64,000 nucleotides of DNA, taken from contig CAWIWC010000010.1 in NCBI GenBank assembly GCA_963839745.1, forward strand, positions 62,001 through 126,000, given 5' to 3'. The stretch comes from JAIBJN01 sp963839745 (GTDB lineage Bacteria > Actinomycetota > Thermoleophilia > Gaiellales > Gaiellaceae). Below the pieces are notes generated by a model, which was not told the origin of the DNA, made no database searches, and saw nothing but the letters and a program-made list of their open reading frames with translations. The position numbers and the translations under genes were made by a program. Every line of letters starts with the position of its first letter. Within the stretch, counting starts at the first letter, position 1. Of this stretch, positions 17,100 to 25,493 are shown in pieces.

Positions 17100-17447
17100 C
17101 TACGCGGAGGAGGGCGCCGAATCCACGCGCTCGTCGAGCACGACCTCGTACCGCTCGACGCTCTCGAGCTGGGCGCCCGCCGTGGCGATCATGCTCTCCC
17201 TGACCTGGGCCCGGCTGCGCTCGCTCCGGTTCAGGGCCTCCTCGTTCTCCCAGAGGGTCATGATCCGCGCGCTGCCCGTCTCCGGCGAGGCGAAGATCAG
17301 CAGCCCGCAGTAGCCCTCGAACTGGTTCAGCCAGGAGAGCATCGAGTCGGCCGCCATCTTGGCGGTGACGCCGACCTCGGGGCCTGCTCCACGGACGGTG
17401 GTGACGCTCGCGTACACGGCCTGGAAGCTTAGTCGCGTCGCGGGCAT
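17100..17447 (-). CDS. ABM-fold protein, paralogue of the neighbouring gene
   Basis: Up to 115 residues, with core VYASVTTVRGAGPEVGVTAK, then FEGYCGLLIFASPETGSARI and MTLWENEEALNRSERSRAQV, ending ESVERYEVVLDERVDSAPSS. The strand/helix order matches the adjacent ABM protein. Two starts are possible: ATG 17447, or GTG 17417 that would give the same length as its paralogue. Neither has a strong ribosome site. It is divergent from the desaturase gene, with ~90 bp between. Confidence 0.72.
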   Translation of the reverse strand: MPATRLSFQAVYASVTTVRGAGPEVGVTAKMAADSMLSWLNQFEGYCGLLIFASPETGSARIMTLWENEEALNRSERSRAQVRESMIATAGAQLESVERYEVVLDERVDSAPSSA

Positions 17448-17538
17448 GAGAGGATCAAGCCCGGGGCGTGCCTCGCCGATGATGCAACCTTCCCCGGACG
17501 TTCCTCGTCTTAGCACCGAACCGTATCGCAGATCGGAG

Positions 17539-18486
17539 ATGGAGCAAGCAGTGGACAACACAGTCAAGGTCGGGACCGTGCGCGACCGGACGAGCCTGGC
17601 GAGCCAGATCGCCACGGTCGCGGCCGTGGTCATCCCGCCCTTCGGCCTCCTCTCGGCCATGGGCCTCCTCTGGGGCGTTGCCTTTCACTGGGTCGACCTC
17701 GTGCTCCTGGTCGTCCTCTACTTCCTGACCGCGATCGGCAACGCGGTCGGCTTCCACCGCTACTTCACGCACAAGAGCTTCGACACGGGCCCCGTGGTCA
17801 AGGCCTCGCTCGCCATCCTCGGCTCGATGGCGATGCAGGGCCCGGTCACGCAGTGGGTCACCGACCACCGCAAGCACCACGCCCTCTCGGACAAGCCCGG
17901 CGACCCGCACTCGCCGCACGTCGGCCACGGCGAGGGGCTCCTCGCCGGCACGAAGGGCTTCATCCACTCGCACGTCGGCTGGCTGTTCACGCTCAAGGGG
18001 ATGGAGCGCGGCCGCGAGTACGGCAGGGACCTCTACGAGGACCGCCTCGTGCGGACGATCGACCGGCTCTACATCCTCTGGGTCCTCCTCACCCTGGGGA
18101 TCCCGTTTGCGGTCGGCTTCCTCGTGGGCGGGTCCGTGGCCCGCGGGCTCGAGGCGATGGTCTGGGCGGGGCTCCTCCGGATCTTCCTCTACCAGCACGC
18201 GACCTTCAGCGTGAACTCGATCTGCCACATGTTCGGGCGCAAGGACTACGCCTCGCGGGACGAGGCGCGGAACAACTGGGTCATCGCGGCGCTCGTCCTC
18301 GGCGAGGGCTGGCACAACAACCACCACGCGTTCCCGAGCTCGGCCCGGCACGGCCTCCACCGCTGGCAGATCGACGGTTCGTGGCTGGTGATCCGCGTGC
18401 TCGAGAAGCTGGGCCTCGCCTGGAACGTGCGGCGGCCGACGCCGGAGCAGATGGCCCGGCGTCGGATTCAGCCCTCCGAGGCCTGA
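17539..18486 (+). CDS. Acyl-CoA/fatty-acid (delta-9 type) desaturase
   Basis: This 315-residue integral membrane di-iron desaturase has all three histidine boxes: HRYFTH in GFHRYFTHKSF, HRKHH in TDHRKHHALSD, and HNNHH in GEGWHNNHHAFPSSARHGLH. Four hydrophobic segments flank them. It should introduce a cis double bond in membrane acyl chains using O2 and an electron donor that is not encoded nearby. The start ATG follows a GATCGGAG site. The last 19 bp overlap the convergent hydrolase gene. Confidence 0.93.
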   Translation: MEQAVDNTVKVGTVRDRTSLASQIATVAAVVIPPFGLLSAMGLLWGVAFHWVDLVLLVVLYFLTAIGNAVGFHRYFTHKSFDTGPVVKASLAILGSMAMQGPVTQWVTDHRKHHALSDKPGDPHSPHVGHGEGLLAGTKGFIHSHVGWLFTLKGMERGREYGRDLYEDRLVRTIDRLYILWVLLTLGIPFAVGFLVGGSVARGLEAMVWAGLLRIFLYQHATFSVNSICHMFGRKDYASRDEARNNWVIAALVLGEGWHNNHHAFPSSARHGLHRWQIDGSWLVIRVLEKLGLAWNVRRPTPEQMARRRIQPSEA

Positions 18487-19046
18487 AACCGCTCGAGCTC
18501 GTCGGCGACGAGCTCCGCCCAGCGGCCGGCGCGCGGGAGCGGCAGCGCCGCGCCCCACGGCGCGCGGACGGCGACCGGATGAGCCGCGCGCGCGATCAGC
18601 TCGTAGGAGCCCTCGACGCCGTCTGCGCGGGCGCGCTCGAAGCCGCGGCGTGAGCTCGACGGGCTGACGCCGGGCACGCCCGGCAGGGAACGGTCCCACG
18701 CTCCCTGCAGGACGGCGAGCCGGCGGCCCTCGAGGCCCGAGAGGTCGAGGCGGTCCGGGATCCACGGGGCGAGCCCGAGGACCGTGCGCACCGCCGGGTG
18801 CGGCGCTGCGCCGATCGCCACCGCCCCGCCCATGGAGAACCCGAGCAGGAGCGCGCGCCGGGGAGCGACGGCCTCGAGGGCGGCGAGGGTGTCCTCGACG
18901 CACATGCCGAGACGGTTCCACGACTTGATCCGGTAGCGCACCTCGGCGAACCCAAGGCCGGGAAACGCGGGCGCCAGGCGCTCGACGAGCCACTCGAGCG
19001 TCGCGCTCCAGGTCCCCGGCACGTCGCGCCCCTGGCCGCCGTTCAC
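18468..19046 (-). CDS. Alpha/beta-hydrolase-fold protein, N-terminus uncertain
   Basis: This 192-residue protein has the nucleophile elbow RALLLGFSMGGAVAIGAA (G-F-S-M-G) and downstream LGLAPWIPDRLDLS and AWDRSLPGV. The annotated GTG start gives MNGGQGRDVPGTWSATLEWL. However, the in-frame codons just upstream read LRLTGPADGLAVVCVNGG, which looks like the missing first beta-strand of the fold. No ATG/GTG/TTG exists in that extension, so either a rare start codon is used or the 5' end is damaged. It converges with and overlaps the desaturase gene by 19 bp. Substrate is unknown. Confidence 0.75.
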   Translation of the reverse strand: MNGGQGRDVPGTWSATLEWLVERLAPAFPGLGFAEVRYRIKSWNRLGMCVEDTLAALEAVAPRRALLLGFSMGGAVAIGAAPHPAVRTVLGLAPWIPDRLDLSGLEGRRLAVLQGAWDRSLPGVPGVSPSSSRRGFERARADGVEGSYELIARAAHPVAVRAPWGAALPLPRAGRWAELVADELERFQASEG

Positions 19047-19269
19047 GCAGACGACGGCGAGCCCATCTGCGGGCCCCGTGAGGCGCAGGTCCGCGCCCGT
19101 TTGCAGTGCGTGGGTGGTCGGAGTCAGTTGTTTAGAAGTTGTTTGGGGAGTTTTTGTCCTGCAAATTGCAGGTACGCTGGGTCCCCCCAGTGACTGGTGT
19201 CAAAAGGCATCAGTGGTCGTTCCGAGCCATCCCTCGTTCGAGTGAACGAGCGTCCCGGTTCGCCACCCG

Positions 19270-20115
19270 ATGAGCGTAGCGATGGGGCGCTTCTACCTCC
19301 CCCCGCACGTCATCGTCTTCGTCGCGTTGCTCGCGGCCCTCGGCGCCGTGCTTACCCTTCTCGCGCGACCCGCCTCCGGGCAGGACGCGCCGCCCGACGT
19401 CGCGCCCGCTCCGGCGGCCGTCCCCCAGCCGGTCGTCGCGTCCGGACCCGTCGAGCGCGCGCCGCTTCGGGCACCCGACTCGCTCGTCGCCCCCGTACCC
19501 ACCCCCGACCCCGGCGCTGTGATCCTGCGACCGGCCGGCGGGTCCACGATCGTCGTTCGATCGCGCCCCCGCGGGCCCGTCGTGGCGCGGCTCGACGGCC
19601 GGACCGAGTTCGGCTCGCCGACCACGCTCGCCGTCGCCGCGCAGCGCGGGCGCTGGCTCGGCGTCCTCACGACACACGTCGCCAACGGGCGGCTCGGCTG
19701 GGTCGACCCGCAGGAGAGCGCCGTGCGGACGAGCGCCACGCGCGTGCGGGTCGTGATCGACCTTTCCGAGCGGCGGCTCGTCGTCCGTCGCGGCGGCGAG
19801 GTCGTCCGGAAGATGACGGTCGCGATCGGCCGTTCGACCTCGCCCACGCCGGTCGGCCGCTTCGCCGTCACGGACAAGCTCCCGGGCTCCCGCTACGGCT
19901 CCTACTACGGCTGCTGCATCCTCGCACTCTCGGCCCACCAGCCGAACCTGCCGCCGGGCTGGACGGGGGGCGACCGCATCGCCGTCCACGGCACGAACAA
20001 CCCCTCCTCGATCGGCGCCGCCGTCTCCGCCGGCTGTCCGCACGCGAGCGCCGAGGACATGCGCGTCCTCATGCGGGTCGTCCCGTTGGGCGCGCCGGTC
20101 GTCGTCCGCGCCTAG
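19270..20115 (+). CDS. L,D-transpeptidase (YkuD family), membrane-anchored
   Basis: This 281-residue protein has an N-terminal hydrophobic anchor (VIVFVALLAALGAVLTLLA) and a Pro/Ala-rich linker. An SH3-like stretch follows (SRPRGPVVARLDGRTEFGSP), and then the YkuD catalytic domain starting at RVRVVIDLSERRLVVRRGGE. The catalytic motif is HGTNNPSSIGAAVSAGCPHA, with the nucleophilic Cys. The Arg usual after the Cys is replaced by Pro-His, a mild variation. It should form 3-3 peptidoglycan cross-links or attach proteins outside the membrane. The start may be ATG 19270 or ATG 19282. Confidence 0.9.
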   Translation: MSVAMGRFYLPPHVIVFVALLAALGAVLTLLARPASGQDAPPDVAPAPAAVPQPVVASGPVERAPLRAPDSLVAPVPTPDPGAVILRPAGGSTIVVRSRPRGPVVARLDGRTEFGSPTTLAVAAQRGRWLGVLTTHVANGRLGWVDPQESAVRTSATRVRVVIDLSERRLVVRRGGEVVRKMTVAIGRSTSPTPVGRFAVTDKLPGSRYGSYYGCCILALSAHQPNLPPGWTGGDRIAVHGTNNPSSIGAAVSAGCPHASAEDMRVLMRVVPLGAPVVVRA

Positions 20116-20159
20116 TCGTCGCGGCTCTCGCCCTCGTTGGGAAGCCGTCGCGAGGCTGC

Positions 20160-21320
20160 TTAGCTGCCGAAGCCGGTTTGCTGGCGCTGGGTGACGGCGT
20201 CCCAGCCCTCGACGAGCGCGTAGAGGCCTGCGAGCGTTGTCGGCTCCGAGACCGTGTTTTCGTTCTCGCGCTCCGCGAGCCACGCGTTCGCCTGCTCGAC
20301 CGGGATCCGTGTGAAGAGGACGTTCGAGGCGCAGCGGCCCGGGCGCGAGATCGCGGGGTGGAGGGCCCCGAGCTCCTCGTTCGTCGTCACGAGGACGAGG
20401 ATCCGCAGCCCCTGGCCGATGAGGCCGTCGACGACGTTGAGGAAGCGAGAGAGGCCCTGGCCGGCCTGGATGCGCGCGTCGGCGGACAGAAGCTCGCCGG
20501 TGTCCTCGAGGATCAGCAGGCGCCAGGTGGGCGCGGTCTCCCCGTCCCTCCGGCCGTAGAACGAGACCGGCGGAACGGCCCACATTCCGTGCCCGAGGGA
20601 GCTGGCGATGCCCACGACGTCGGGGCCGTACGCCGTCTCGCCGTCCTCGTCGTCGTACATCTCGGCCTGGAGCATGACCGAGAGCATGTAGTCGGACTGA
20701 GCGCCGAAGAACTTCTCGGGATCGGTGATGTAGTGGGGCTCGCACCACGACGACCACTCGCGGGCCAGGGCCCGGAGCGCAGTCGTCTTGCCGGTGCCCG
20801 TCTCGCCGTGCCAGAGGATGAGCTGGCCCCCGCGCCAGGGCAGGTCGCCCGTCATCAGCCGCGCGAGCCCATTCTTCGTGGCGTCAGCGTAGTTGCCGGC
20901 GATCTCCTCCCAGGAGGGCACGGACAGCGTGCGGCCCATCGGCATCGGGCCGTGCGGCCCGTACGACCAGAAGCTGACCGGCACGCGCCCCTCGCGCTCG
21001 CGGGCGGCCCGCGGAAGGAGGGCGCGGATCTTCTCCAGCCCGGCCTGTGCGGCGTCGTCGCTGGCGGCGGCGACCTGGGCGTAGGCGCTGCCGAAGCCGA
21101 CATGGACGAGCCCGAGCGTCCCGTCGCCGAGCTCCAGGGCGGCGTCCGTGCCGTTCTGGCCGCTGCTCCGCCAGACCGCCTCGGGAGCGTCCAGCTTCGC
21201 GGTGCACGGCCAGGAGTCGCTCACGAACCTGGTCAGGTCGCGCTGCAGGGCCTCCTGCAGGAACAGCCCCGGGACCGGGGTCTCGTGGACATCGAGGTTG
21301 AGCTGGAGGTGCTTCGGCAC
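20160..21320 (-). CDS. AAA-family ATPase with DUF5925-like N-terminus
   Basis: This 386-residue protein starts at a GTG (PKHLQLNLDVHETPVPGLFL). An N-terminal domain of ~180 residues precedes the AAA module, with Walker A in HGETGTGKTTALRALA, Walker B in RLLILEDTGELLSAD, and sensor-1-like ILVLVTTNEELGALHPAISR. The C-terminal lid follows. The name DUF5925 for the N-domain is from memory of the family. Its function is unknown, and remodelling of a protein partner is a reasonable inference. It lies 10 bp downstream of the DUF255/thioredoxin-like gene, so the two are probably one operon. Confidence 0.82.
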   Translation of the reverse strand: MPKHLQLNLDVHETPVPGLFLQEALQRDLTRFVSDSWPCTAKLDAPEAVWRSSGQNGTDAALELGDGTLGLVHVGFGSAYAQVAAASDDAAQAGLEKIRALLPRAAREREGRVPVSFWSYGPHGPMPMGRTLSVPSWEEIAGNYADATKNGLARLMTGDLPWRGGQLILWHGETGTGKTTALRALAREWSSWCEPHYITDPEKFFGAQSDYMLSVMLQAEMYDDEDGETAYGPDVVGIASSLGHGMWAVPPVSFYGRRDGETAPTWRLLILEDTGELLSADARIQAGQGLSRFLNVVDGLIGQGLRILVLVTTNEELGALHPAISRPGRCASNVLFTRIPVEQANAWLAERENENTVSEPTTLAGLYALVEGWDAVTQRQQTGFGS

Positions 21321-21330
21321 CCGTCGAACT

Positions 21331-23271
21331 CTACGCCGCGAGCATGGCGCGGAGATCCTCCGCACCGGTGACCGGCCGCCGGCAGGCGAAGCTCTCGCAC
21401 ACGTAGGCGGCCGGGCTGCCGTCGACGAGATCCTTCCCGGCGAGGAGCGGCACTGCGTCCGTCGGCGCGTCGGAGAAGGCGAAGACGGCATTCGGGCGGT
21501 AACCCTCGAGCGCGGTCGCGCGCAGCTCCCCGGAGTCGCCGACGACCGCGATCTCCTGCGGCTTGGAGAAGTGGAGGTCGAGCGCGCAGAGCAGGTGCGA
21601 AACGGCGGCGGGGGCCCGCTCCATCAGCGGGCGCGCGAGGCGGAAGACGCCGACCGCCTGCTTCTCGAGCTCGAGGTCGCCGTAGATCCGCGCCAGCCGC
21701 AGGAGCACGAAGGCGGCCATCGAGTTCCCGGCGGGAGTGGGGTGGTCGTCGAACTCCTTGCGCCGAGCCACGAGCCCGTTGCCCTCGGGCGCGTCCACGA
21801 AGAAGCCGCCGCGTGTCTCGTCGGCGAACAGCTCGACCATCAGGCCCGCCAGGCGGCGCGACTCCTCCAGCCAGCGGAGGTCGCCCGTCGCCCACGAGAG
21901 CTCCAGCAGCCCGTTGGCGACGTTCGCGTAGTCCTCGAGGTAGGCGTCGATCTGCGCCTTGCCGGCCCGGAACGAGCGCAGCAGACGGCCGCGGTCGTCG
22001 GAGAGCAGGGTGAGCACGAACTCGGCCACGCCGACGGCCGCGTCCACGTAGTCGCGGCGCCCGAGCCTCGCGCCCGCCTGGGCGAGCGCCGTCAAGGCGA
22101 GCCCGTTCCAGGCCGCCAGCGCCTTGTCGTCGCGCAGTGGCTGGGGACGGCGCTCCCGCTCGGCGAGGAGCTTCTCGCGGGCGTCCTCGGGCACGTCGGC
22201 GCGCAGGACGAAGCGCCCGTGCTCGAAGGGCAGGAGCCACTCGGGATGGGCCTCGCCGAGCACGGCCTCGATCTCCTCGGGCGTCCACGTGAACGTGAGC
22301 CCCTCGACGCCGTCCGTGTCGGCGTCCTGCGCAGAGGCGAGGCCACCCTCGGGCAGCCGCAGCTCACGCAGCACGTAGTCGAGCGTCTCCGTGGTCACGC
22401 GCCGGTAGCGCTCCTCTCCCGTCACGACCCAGGCGTGCAGGTAGGCCGAGGCGAGGAGGGCGTTGTCGTAGAGCATCTTCTCGAAGTGCGGCACGAGCCA
22501 GTGGGCGTCGACCGAATAGCGGTGGAAGCCGCCGCCGAGCACGTCGTACATCCCGCCCGCGGCCATGCGATCGAGCGTCAGGCGCGCCATCGCGAGCGCC
22601 TCCTCGTCGCCGCCGGCGGCGTGGATCCGAAGGAGGAGCTCGATCGTGGAGGCGGCCGGGAACTTCGGCGCCGGGCCGAAGCCGCCCTCGTTCGGGTCGA
22701 AGGAGCGGCGCAGCGCCGGCACGACCCCGCTCAGGAGCCCGCTCGTCAGCGGCTCGCCCGAGGGGGCGCGCTCGCTCGCCTGCTTGATCGCGCCCACGAG
22801 CGCGTCCGCCTGCTGTTCGAGGTCGCGGCGGCTGCCCTTGAAGGCCTGCGACACGGCCTGGAGCACCTGCGAGAAGCTCGGCATGCCGTGCCGCGGCTCG
22901 GGCGGGAAGTACGTCCCGCCGTAGAAGGGGCGGCCGTCGGGGGTGAGGAAGACGGTCATCGGCCAGCCGCCGTGCCCGGTCATGGCGACGACAGCGTCCA
23001 TGTACAGGCCGTCCACGTCGGGTCGCTCCTCGCGGTCGACCTTCACCGGGACGAAGTCGCGGTTCATGAGGGCGGCGGTCTCCTCGTCCTCGAACGACTC
23101 GTGCTCCATCACGTGGCACCAGTGACAGGCGGCGTAGCCGACGGACAGCAGGATGGGGCGGTCCTCGGCGCGCGCGAGCTCGAAGGCCTCGTCGCCCCAC
23201 GGGTACCAGTCGACCGGGTTGTCGGCGTGCTGGAGGAGGTAGGGGCTCGTCTCGGAAGCCAGGCGGTTCAT
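21331..23271 (-). CDS. DUF255/YyaL-type thioredoxin-domain protein (SPATA20 family)
   Basis: This ~646-residue protein begins MNRLASETSPYLLQHADNPV, the hallmark of the family. Next come VDWYPWGDEAFELARAEDRP and the thioredoxin-like motif GYAACHWCHVMEHESFED (C-H-W-C). A large alpha/alpha-toroid region related to N-acylglucosamine epimerases follows (AWNGLALTALAQAGARLGRR). The family is widespread but its reaction is not established. GTG 23289 is an in-frame alternative start. It probably forms an operon with the AAA ATPase gene. Confidence 0.93.
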   Translation of the reverse strand: MNRLASETSPYLLQHADNPVDWYPWGDEAFELARAEDRPILLSVGYAACHWCHVMEHESFEDEETAALMNRDFVPVKVDREERPDVDGLYMDAVVAMTGHGGWPMTVFLTPDGRPFYGGTYFPPEPRHGMPSFSQVLQAVSQAFKGSRRDLEQQADALVGAIKQASERAPSGEPLTSGLLSGVVPALRRSFDPNEGGFGPAPKFPAASTIELLLRIHAAGGDEEALAMARLTLDRMAAGGMYDVLGGGFHRYSVDAHWLVPHFEKMLYDNALLASAYLHAWVVTGEERYRRVTTETLDYVLRELRLPEGGLASAQDADTDGVEGLTFTWTPEEIEAVLGEAHPEWLLPFEHGRFVLRADVPEDAREKLLAERERRPQPLRDDKALAAWNGLALTALAQAGARLGRRDYVDAAVGVAEFVLTLLSDDRGRLLRSFRAGKAQIDAYLEDYANVANGLLELSWATGDLRWLEESRRLAGLMVELFADETRGGFFVDAPEGNGLVARRKEFDDHPTPAGNSMAAFVLLRLARIYGDLELEKQAVGVFRLARPLMERAPAAVSHLLCALDLHFSKPQEIAVVGDSGELRATALEGYRPNAVFAFSDAPTDAVPLLAGKDLVDGSPAAYVCESFACRRPVTGAEDLRAMLAA

Positions 23272-23346
23272 GCGATCCAGCCTAGCCACCGTCGGGGGAT
23301 GGGCGGCGCCGCCCTGGCGGCGCCGCCCTGAGCCGCAGTGCCGCAG

Positions 23347-23889
23347 TTAAGCGGTGACTGCCGAGCCGACGAGCTCGTCGACGGTCGTGATGGAGGCGCC
23401 GTACGTGCCCTTCAGGTACTCGAGCGCGTCCTCTTCGCTGACGCCCTCGAACGCGCACACGGCGTCCTCGGGAATCGTGATCTCGTATCCGCGGATGAGC
23501 GCCCCGTACGAGGAGTGCCGCACGCAGATGTGGGTGTGCTGGCCGGTGATGACGACCTCGTCGACGCCCCGCTCGCGGAGCTGCTCGTCGAGGCCCGTGC
23601 CGTCGAACGCGCCGTAGCTGCGCTTGTCGGAGATGATCTCGCCGTCGCGCGGCGTGAGCTCTTCGATGACCTCGGCCCCGGGGTCGCCCGCCATGGCGTG
23701 CTCGCCCCAGACCTTCAGCTCGGGGTCGCCGGGCTGATGTGCGTCGTTCGAGAAGACGACGACCCAGCCGTCCTCACGCGCGTGGTCGAGCAGGCGCTGG
23801 AGCGGGGGGATCATCTCCTGCGCCTTCGGGTTGGCCAGCTTGCCGTCGACGAAGTCCTTGAGCATGTCGACGATGATGAGGGCCTTCAT
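23347..23889 (-). CDS. Isochorismatase-family cysteine hydrolase, nicotinamidase-like
   Basis: This 180-residue cysteine hydrolase has the catalytic Asp in ALIIVDMLKDFV, the Lys in IISDKRSYGAFDGTGL and the nucleophilic Cys in ITGQHTHICVRHSSYGALIR. The sequence NDAHQPGDPELKVWGEHA keeps the Asp-x-His...His pattern that binds the metal in nicotinamidases, which argues for nicotinamide deamidation to nicotinate. The divergent neighbour is an NrtR-like regulator of NAD metabolism, which supports this. A clear aggagg ribosome site precedes the ATG. Other small amides remain possible substrates. Confidence 0.88.
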   Translation of the reverse strand: MKALIIVDMLKDFVDGKLANPKAQEMIPPLQRLLDHAREDGWVVVFSNDAHQPGDPELKVWGEHAMAGDPGAEVIEELTPRDGEIISDKRSYGAFDGTGLDEQLRERGVDEVVITGQHTHICVRHSSYGALIRGYEITIPEDAVCAFEGVSEEDALEYLKGTYGASITTVDELVGSAVTA

Positions 23890-23904
23890 TCCAGCTATCC
23901 TCCT

Positions 23905-23935
23905 GCGTAAGTTTTAGCCTATCAGTCGATAACTC
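23905..23935. promoter_or_regulatory. Shared promoter/operator between nicotinamidase-like gene and NrtR-like gene
   Basis: The 46-bp divergent intergenic region is AT-richer than its surroundings and contains the inverted repeat TATC-AGTC-GATA (about 23920-23931). A possible minus-strand promoter TTGGGC-16-TAGGCT overlaps it. This is a sensible binding site for the adjacent regulator (inference). Confidence 0.4.
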
Positions 23936-24631
23936 GTGCCCAAGTCTACCACAGAGAACCGTCCGGCCCATGAGGCCCTGGGCGCCGTGCTGCAGGTGCG
24001 GGACGGCGAGCTGCAGGTGCTCGTGTGGGAGCGGGCCCGGGAGCCGTTCCTCGGCGCCTGGGCTCTGCCCGGCGGTCGCCTCGAGCCGGGGGAGACGCTG
24101 GAGGCGTCGATCCGCCGGCACCTGGCCGCCAAGGTCGACGTCCGCGACCTCTCCCACCTGGAGCAGCTGGAGACGCGCAGCGACCCGGGGCGCCACCCGA
24201 ACGAGTGGCTCGTCGCCACCGCGTATCTCGGCCTCGTCCCGGCGCACATCGACCCGCGCGTCCCCGACGACACCACGTGGCACCCCGTCGACGATCTGCC
24301 CGCGATGGCCTTCGACCACGGCGACATCGCCCTGGCCGGGCGCGAGCGCCTGCGCGCAAAGCTCTCGTACACGAACGTCGGCTTCGCGCTCGCGCCGCCG
24401 TCGTTCACGATCTCCGAGCTCCGCGTCCTCTACCGCGCGGCCCTCGGCCACGACGTCTCGGCGACCAACCTCCAGCGCGTCCTGCTCCGCCGCCGCCTCC
24501 TGGAGCCGACCGGCGACACGCGTCCGCCCGGCCGCTCGGGCGGCCGCCCGGCCGCGGTCTTCCGCTTCGCCTCCGCAGGCCTCGAGGTCACCGACCCCTT
24601 CGCCGTCCTGCGCCCGCCCGACAACCGCTGA
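23936..24631 (+). CDS. NrtR-like transcriptional regulator (degenerate Nudix domain plus winged helix)
   Basis: This 231-residue protein has a Nudix domain (ALGAVLQVRDGELQVLVWER, LPGGRLEPGETLEASIRRHL) followed by a winged-helix region (FTISELRVLYRAALGHDVSA, LQRVLLRRRLLEPTGDTRPP). The Nudix box GGRLEPGE is kept, but the catalytic REUXEE motif is RHLAAK. The metal-binding glutamates are therefore gone and hydrolysis is unlikely, as in NrtR repressors that only sense ADP-ribose. The GTG start lies 5 bp after GATAACTC. It is divergent from a nicotinamidase-like gene, the expected target. Confidence 0.88.
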   Translation: MPKSTTENRPAHEALGAVLQVRDGELQVLVWERAREPFLGAWALPGGRLEPGETLEASIRRHLAAKVDVRDLSHLEQLETRSDPGRHPNEWLVATAYLGLVPAHIDPRVPDDTTWHPVDDLPAMAFDHGDIALAGRERLRAKLSYTNVGFALAPPSFTISELRVLYRAALGHDVSATNLQRVLLRRRLLEPTGDTRPPGRSGGRPAAVFRFASAGLEVTDPFAVLRPPDNR

Positions 24632-24640
24632 CCCTCGCGG

Positions 24641-24671
24641 CCACGTCCGGGGTCAGACCCTGGACGCGTGG
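24641..24671. repeat. GGGGTCAGACCC hairpin repeat, copy 1
   Basis: This imperfect palindrome is centred on GGGGTCAGACCC, with outer arms CCACGTCC/GGACGCGTGG. A second, better-paired copy lies 125 bp downstream. The two fill most of the 178-bp gap between the NrtR-like and Rpf-like genes and could act as bidirectional terminators. Confidence 0.6.
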
Positions 24672-24765
24672 CTTTCGGACAGGTCATGCGGGTGGATCGG
24701 GCTCTGCCACCGGCCCACGGCCCACGCGTGCCCGGCGTCCCCGCGGTCGCCGACTGGGCTCAACC

Positions 24766-24798
24766 GGCCACGCCCGGGGTCAGACCCCGGACGTGGCC
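24766..24798. repeat. GGGGTCAGACCC hairpin repeat, copy 2
   Basis: A nearly perfect palindrome: arms GGCCACGCCCGGGGTC and GACCCCGGACGTGGCC meet at a central A. It lies 12 bp beyond the stop of the minus-strand Rpf-like gene, as expected of a terminator or REP-like element. Confidence 0.65.
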
Positions 24799-24809
24799 GG
24801 ACGGGACGG

Positions 24810-25352
24810 TCAGAGCAGGCCGCAGTGCCGCGCCGTGTTCGGCCACGGGTGGAACCCGCGGCCGGCGCGGAGTGCCTTCTCGGCCGTCCACATCTGCTCG
24901 GCCGGTGTCCAGCGGTTCGCCGTGCCCTTCCGCCGCAGGAGATAGCGGCCGTAGGTGCGCTGGAACGTGATGTCCATCTGCAGCCCGCCGTAGTAGGGCG
25001 CGTTCGGATCGTTCCACGAGCCCTCGTACCGCTGGATGCAGAGCCAGGCCGCTCGGTGCGGCGGGCGGACGAGCCGCTTACGTGCGATCACGGCGCGCGT
25101 CCGCCAGGTGTCTCGTAGCTGGCGCAGCATCTCGAGGGAGCCGACCCGCCGCTCCAGGAACGTCGTCCGGGTCCTGCGGATCCCCATCACGCGCTGGCGA
25201 TGCCACGTCTGTGCACGGTGTTGCTCGATCTCCTTCACGAGGGCGTAGGCCCTCTCGTCGGAGGCTTGCGCGGCGCCGGCCCCTGCGGGCACGGCGAGCG
25301 CGAGCGAGCCAATGAGCGCGAGCAGAAGCCCGCGCGGGCGTTGTACCTTCAT
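24810..25352 (-). CDS. Secreted Rpf-like/transglycosylase-fold protein
   Basis: This 180-residue protein has a signal peptide (MKVQRPRGLLLALIGSLALA, VPAGAGAAQA). A helical, Arg-rich middle follows, and then a C-terminal lysozyme-like domain: AAWLCIQRYEGSWNDPNAPY, YGGLQMDITFQRTYG, TPAEQMWTAEKAL and FHPWPNTARHCGLL. The Glu in QRYEGSW is in the catalytic position and the two cysteines fit the disulfide of resuscitation-promoting-factor domains. It should cleave peptidoglycan outside the cell. An AAGGGGG ribosome site precedes the ATG. Confidence 0.88.
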   Translation of the reverse strand: MKVQRPRGLLLALIGSLALAVPAGAGAAQASDERAYALVKEIEQHRAQTWHRQRVMGIRRTRTTFLERRVGSLEMLRQLRDTWRTRAVIARKRLVRPPHRAAWLCIQRYEGSWNDPNAPYYGGLQMDITFQRTYGRYLLRRKGTANRWTPAEQMWTAEKALRAGRGFHPWPNTARHCGLL

Positions 25353-25493
25353 GGATCCCCCTTGTCTGGGCCGAGATCGCAGCCGCCGCTGGGCGCGGAA
25401 CGGTCTGCGCGGGGGTGCCGGTAGCTGCCGCAGCGGCACCCTGCCCGAGGGTTGTCGTTTACTTGAAGCGGGCTAGGTTACACTCAGCGCACG

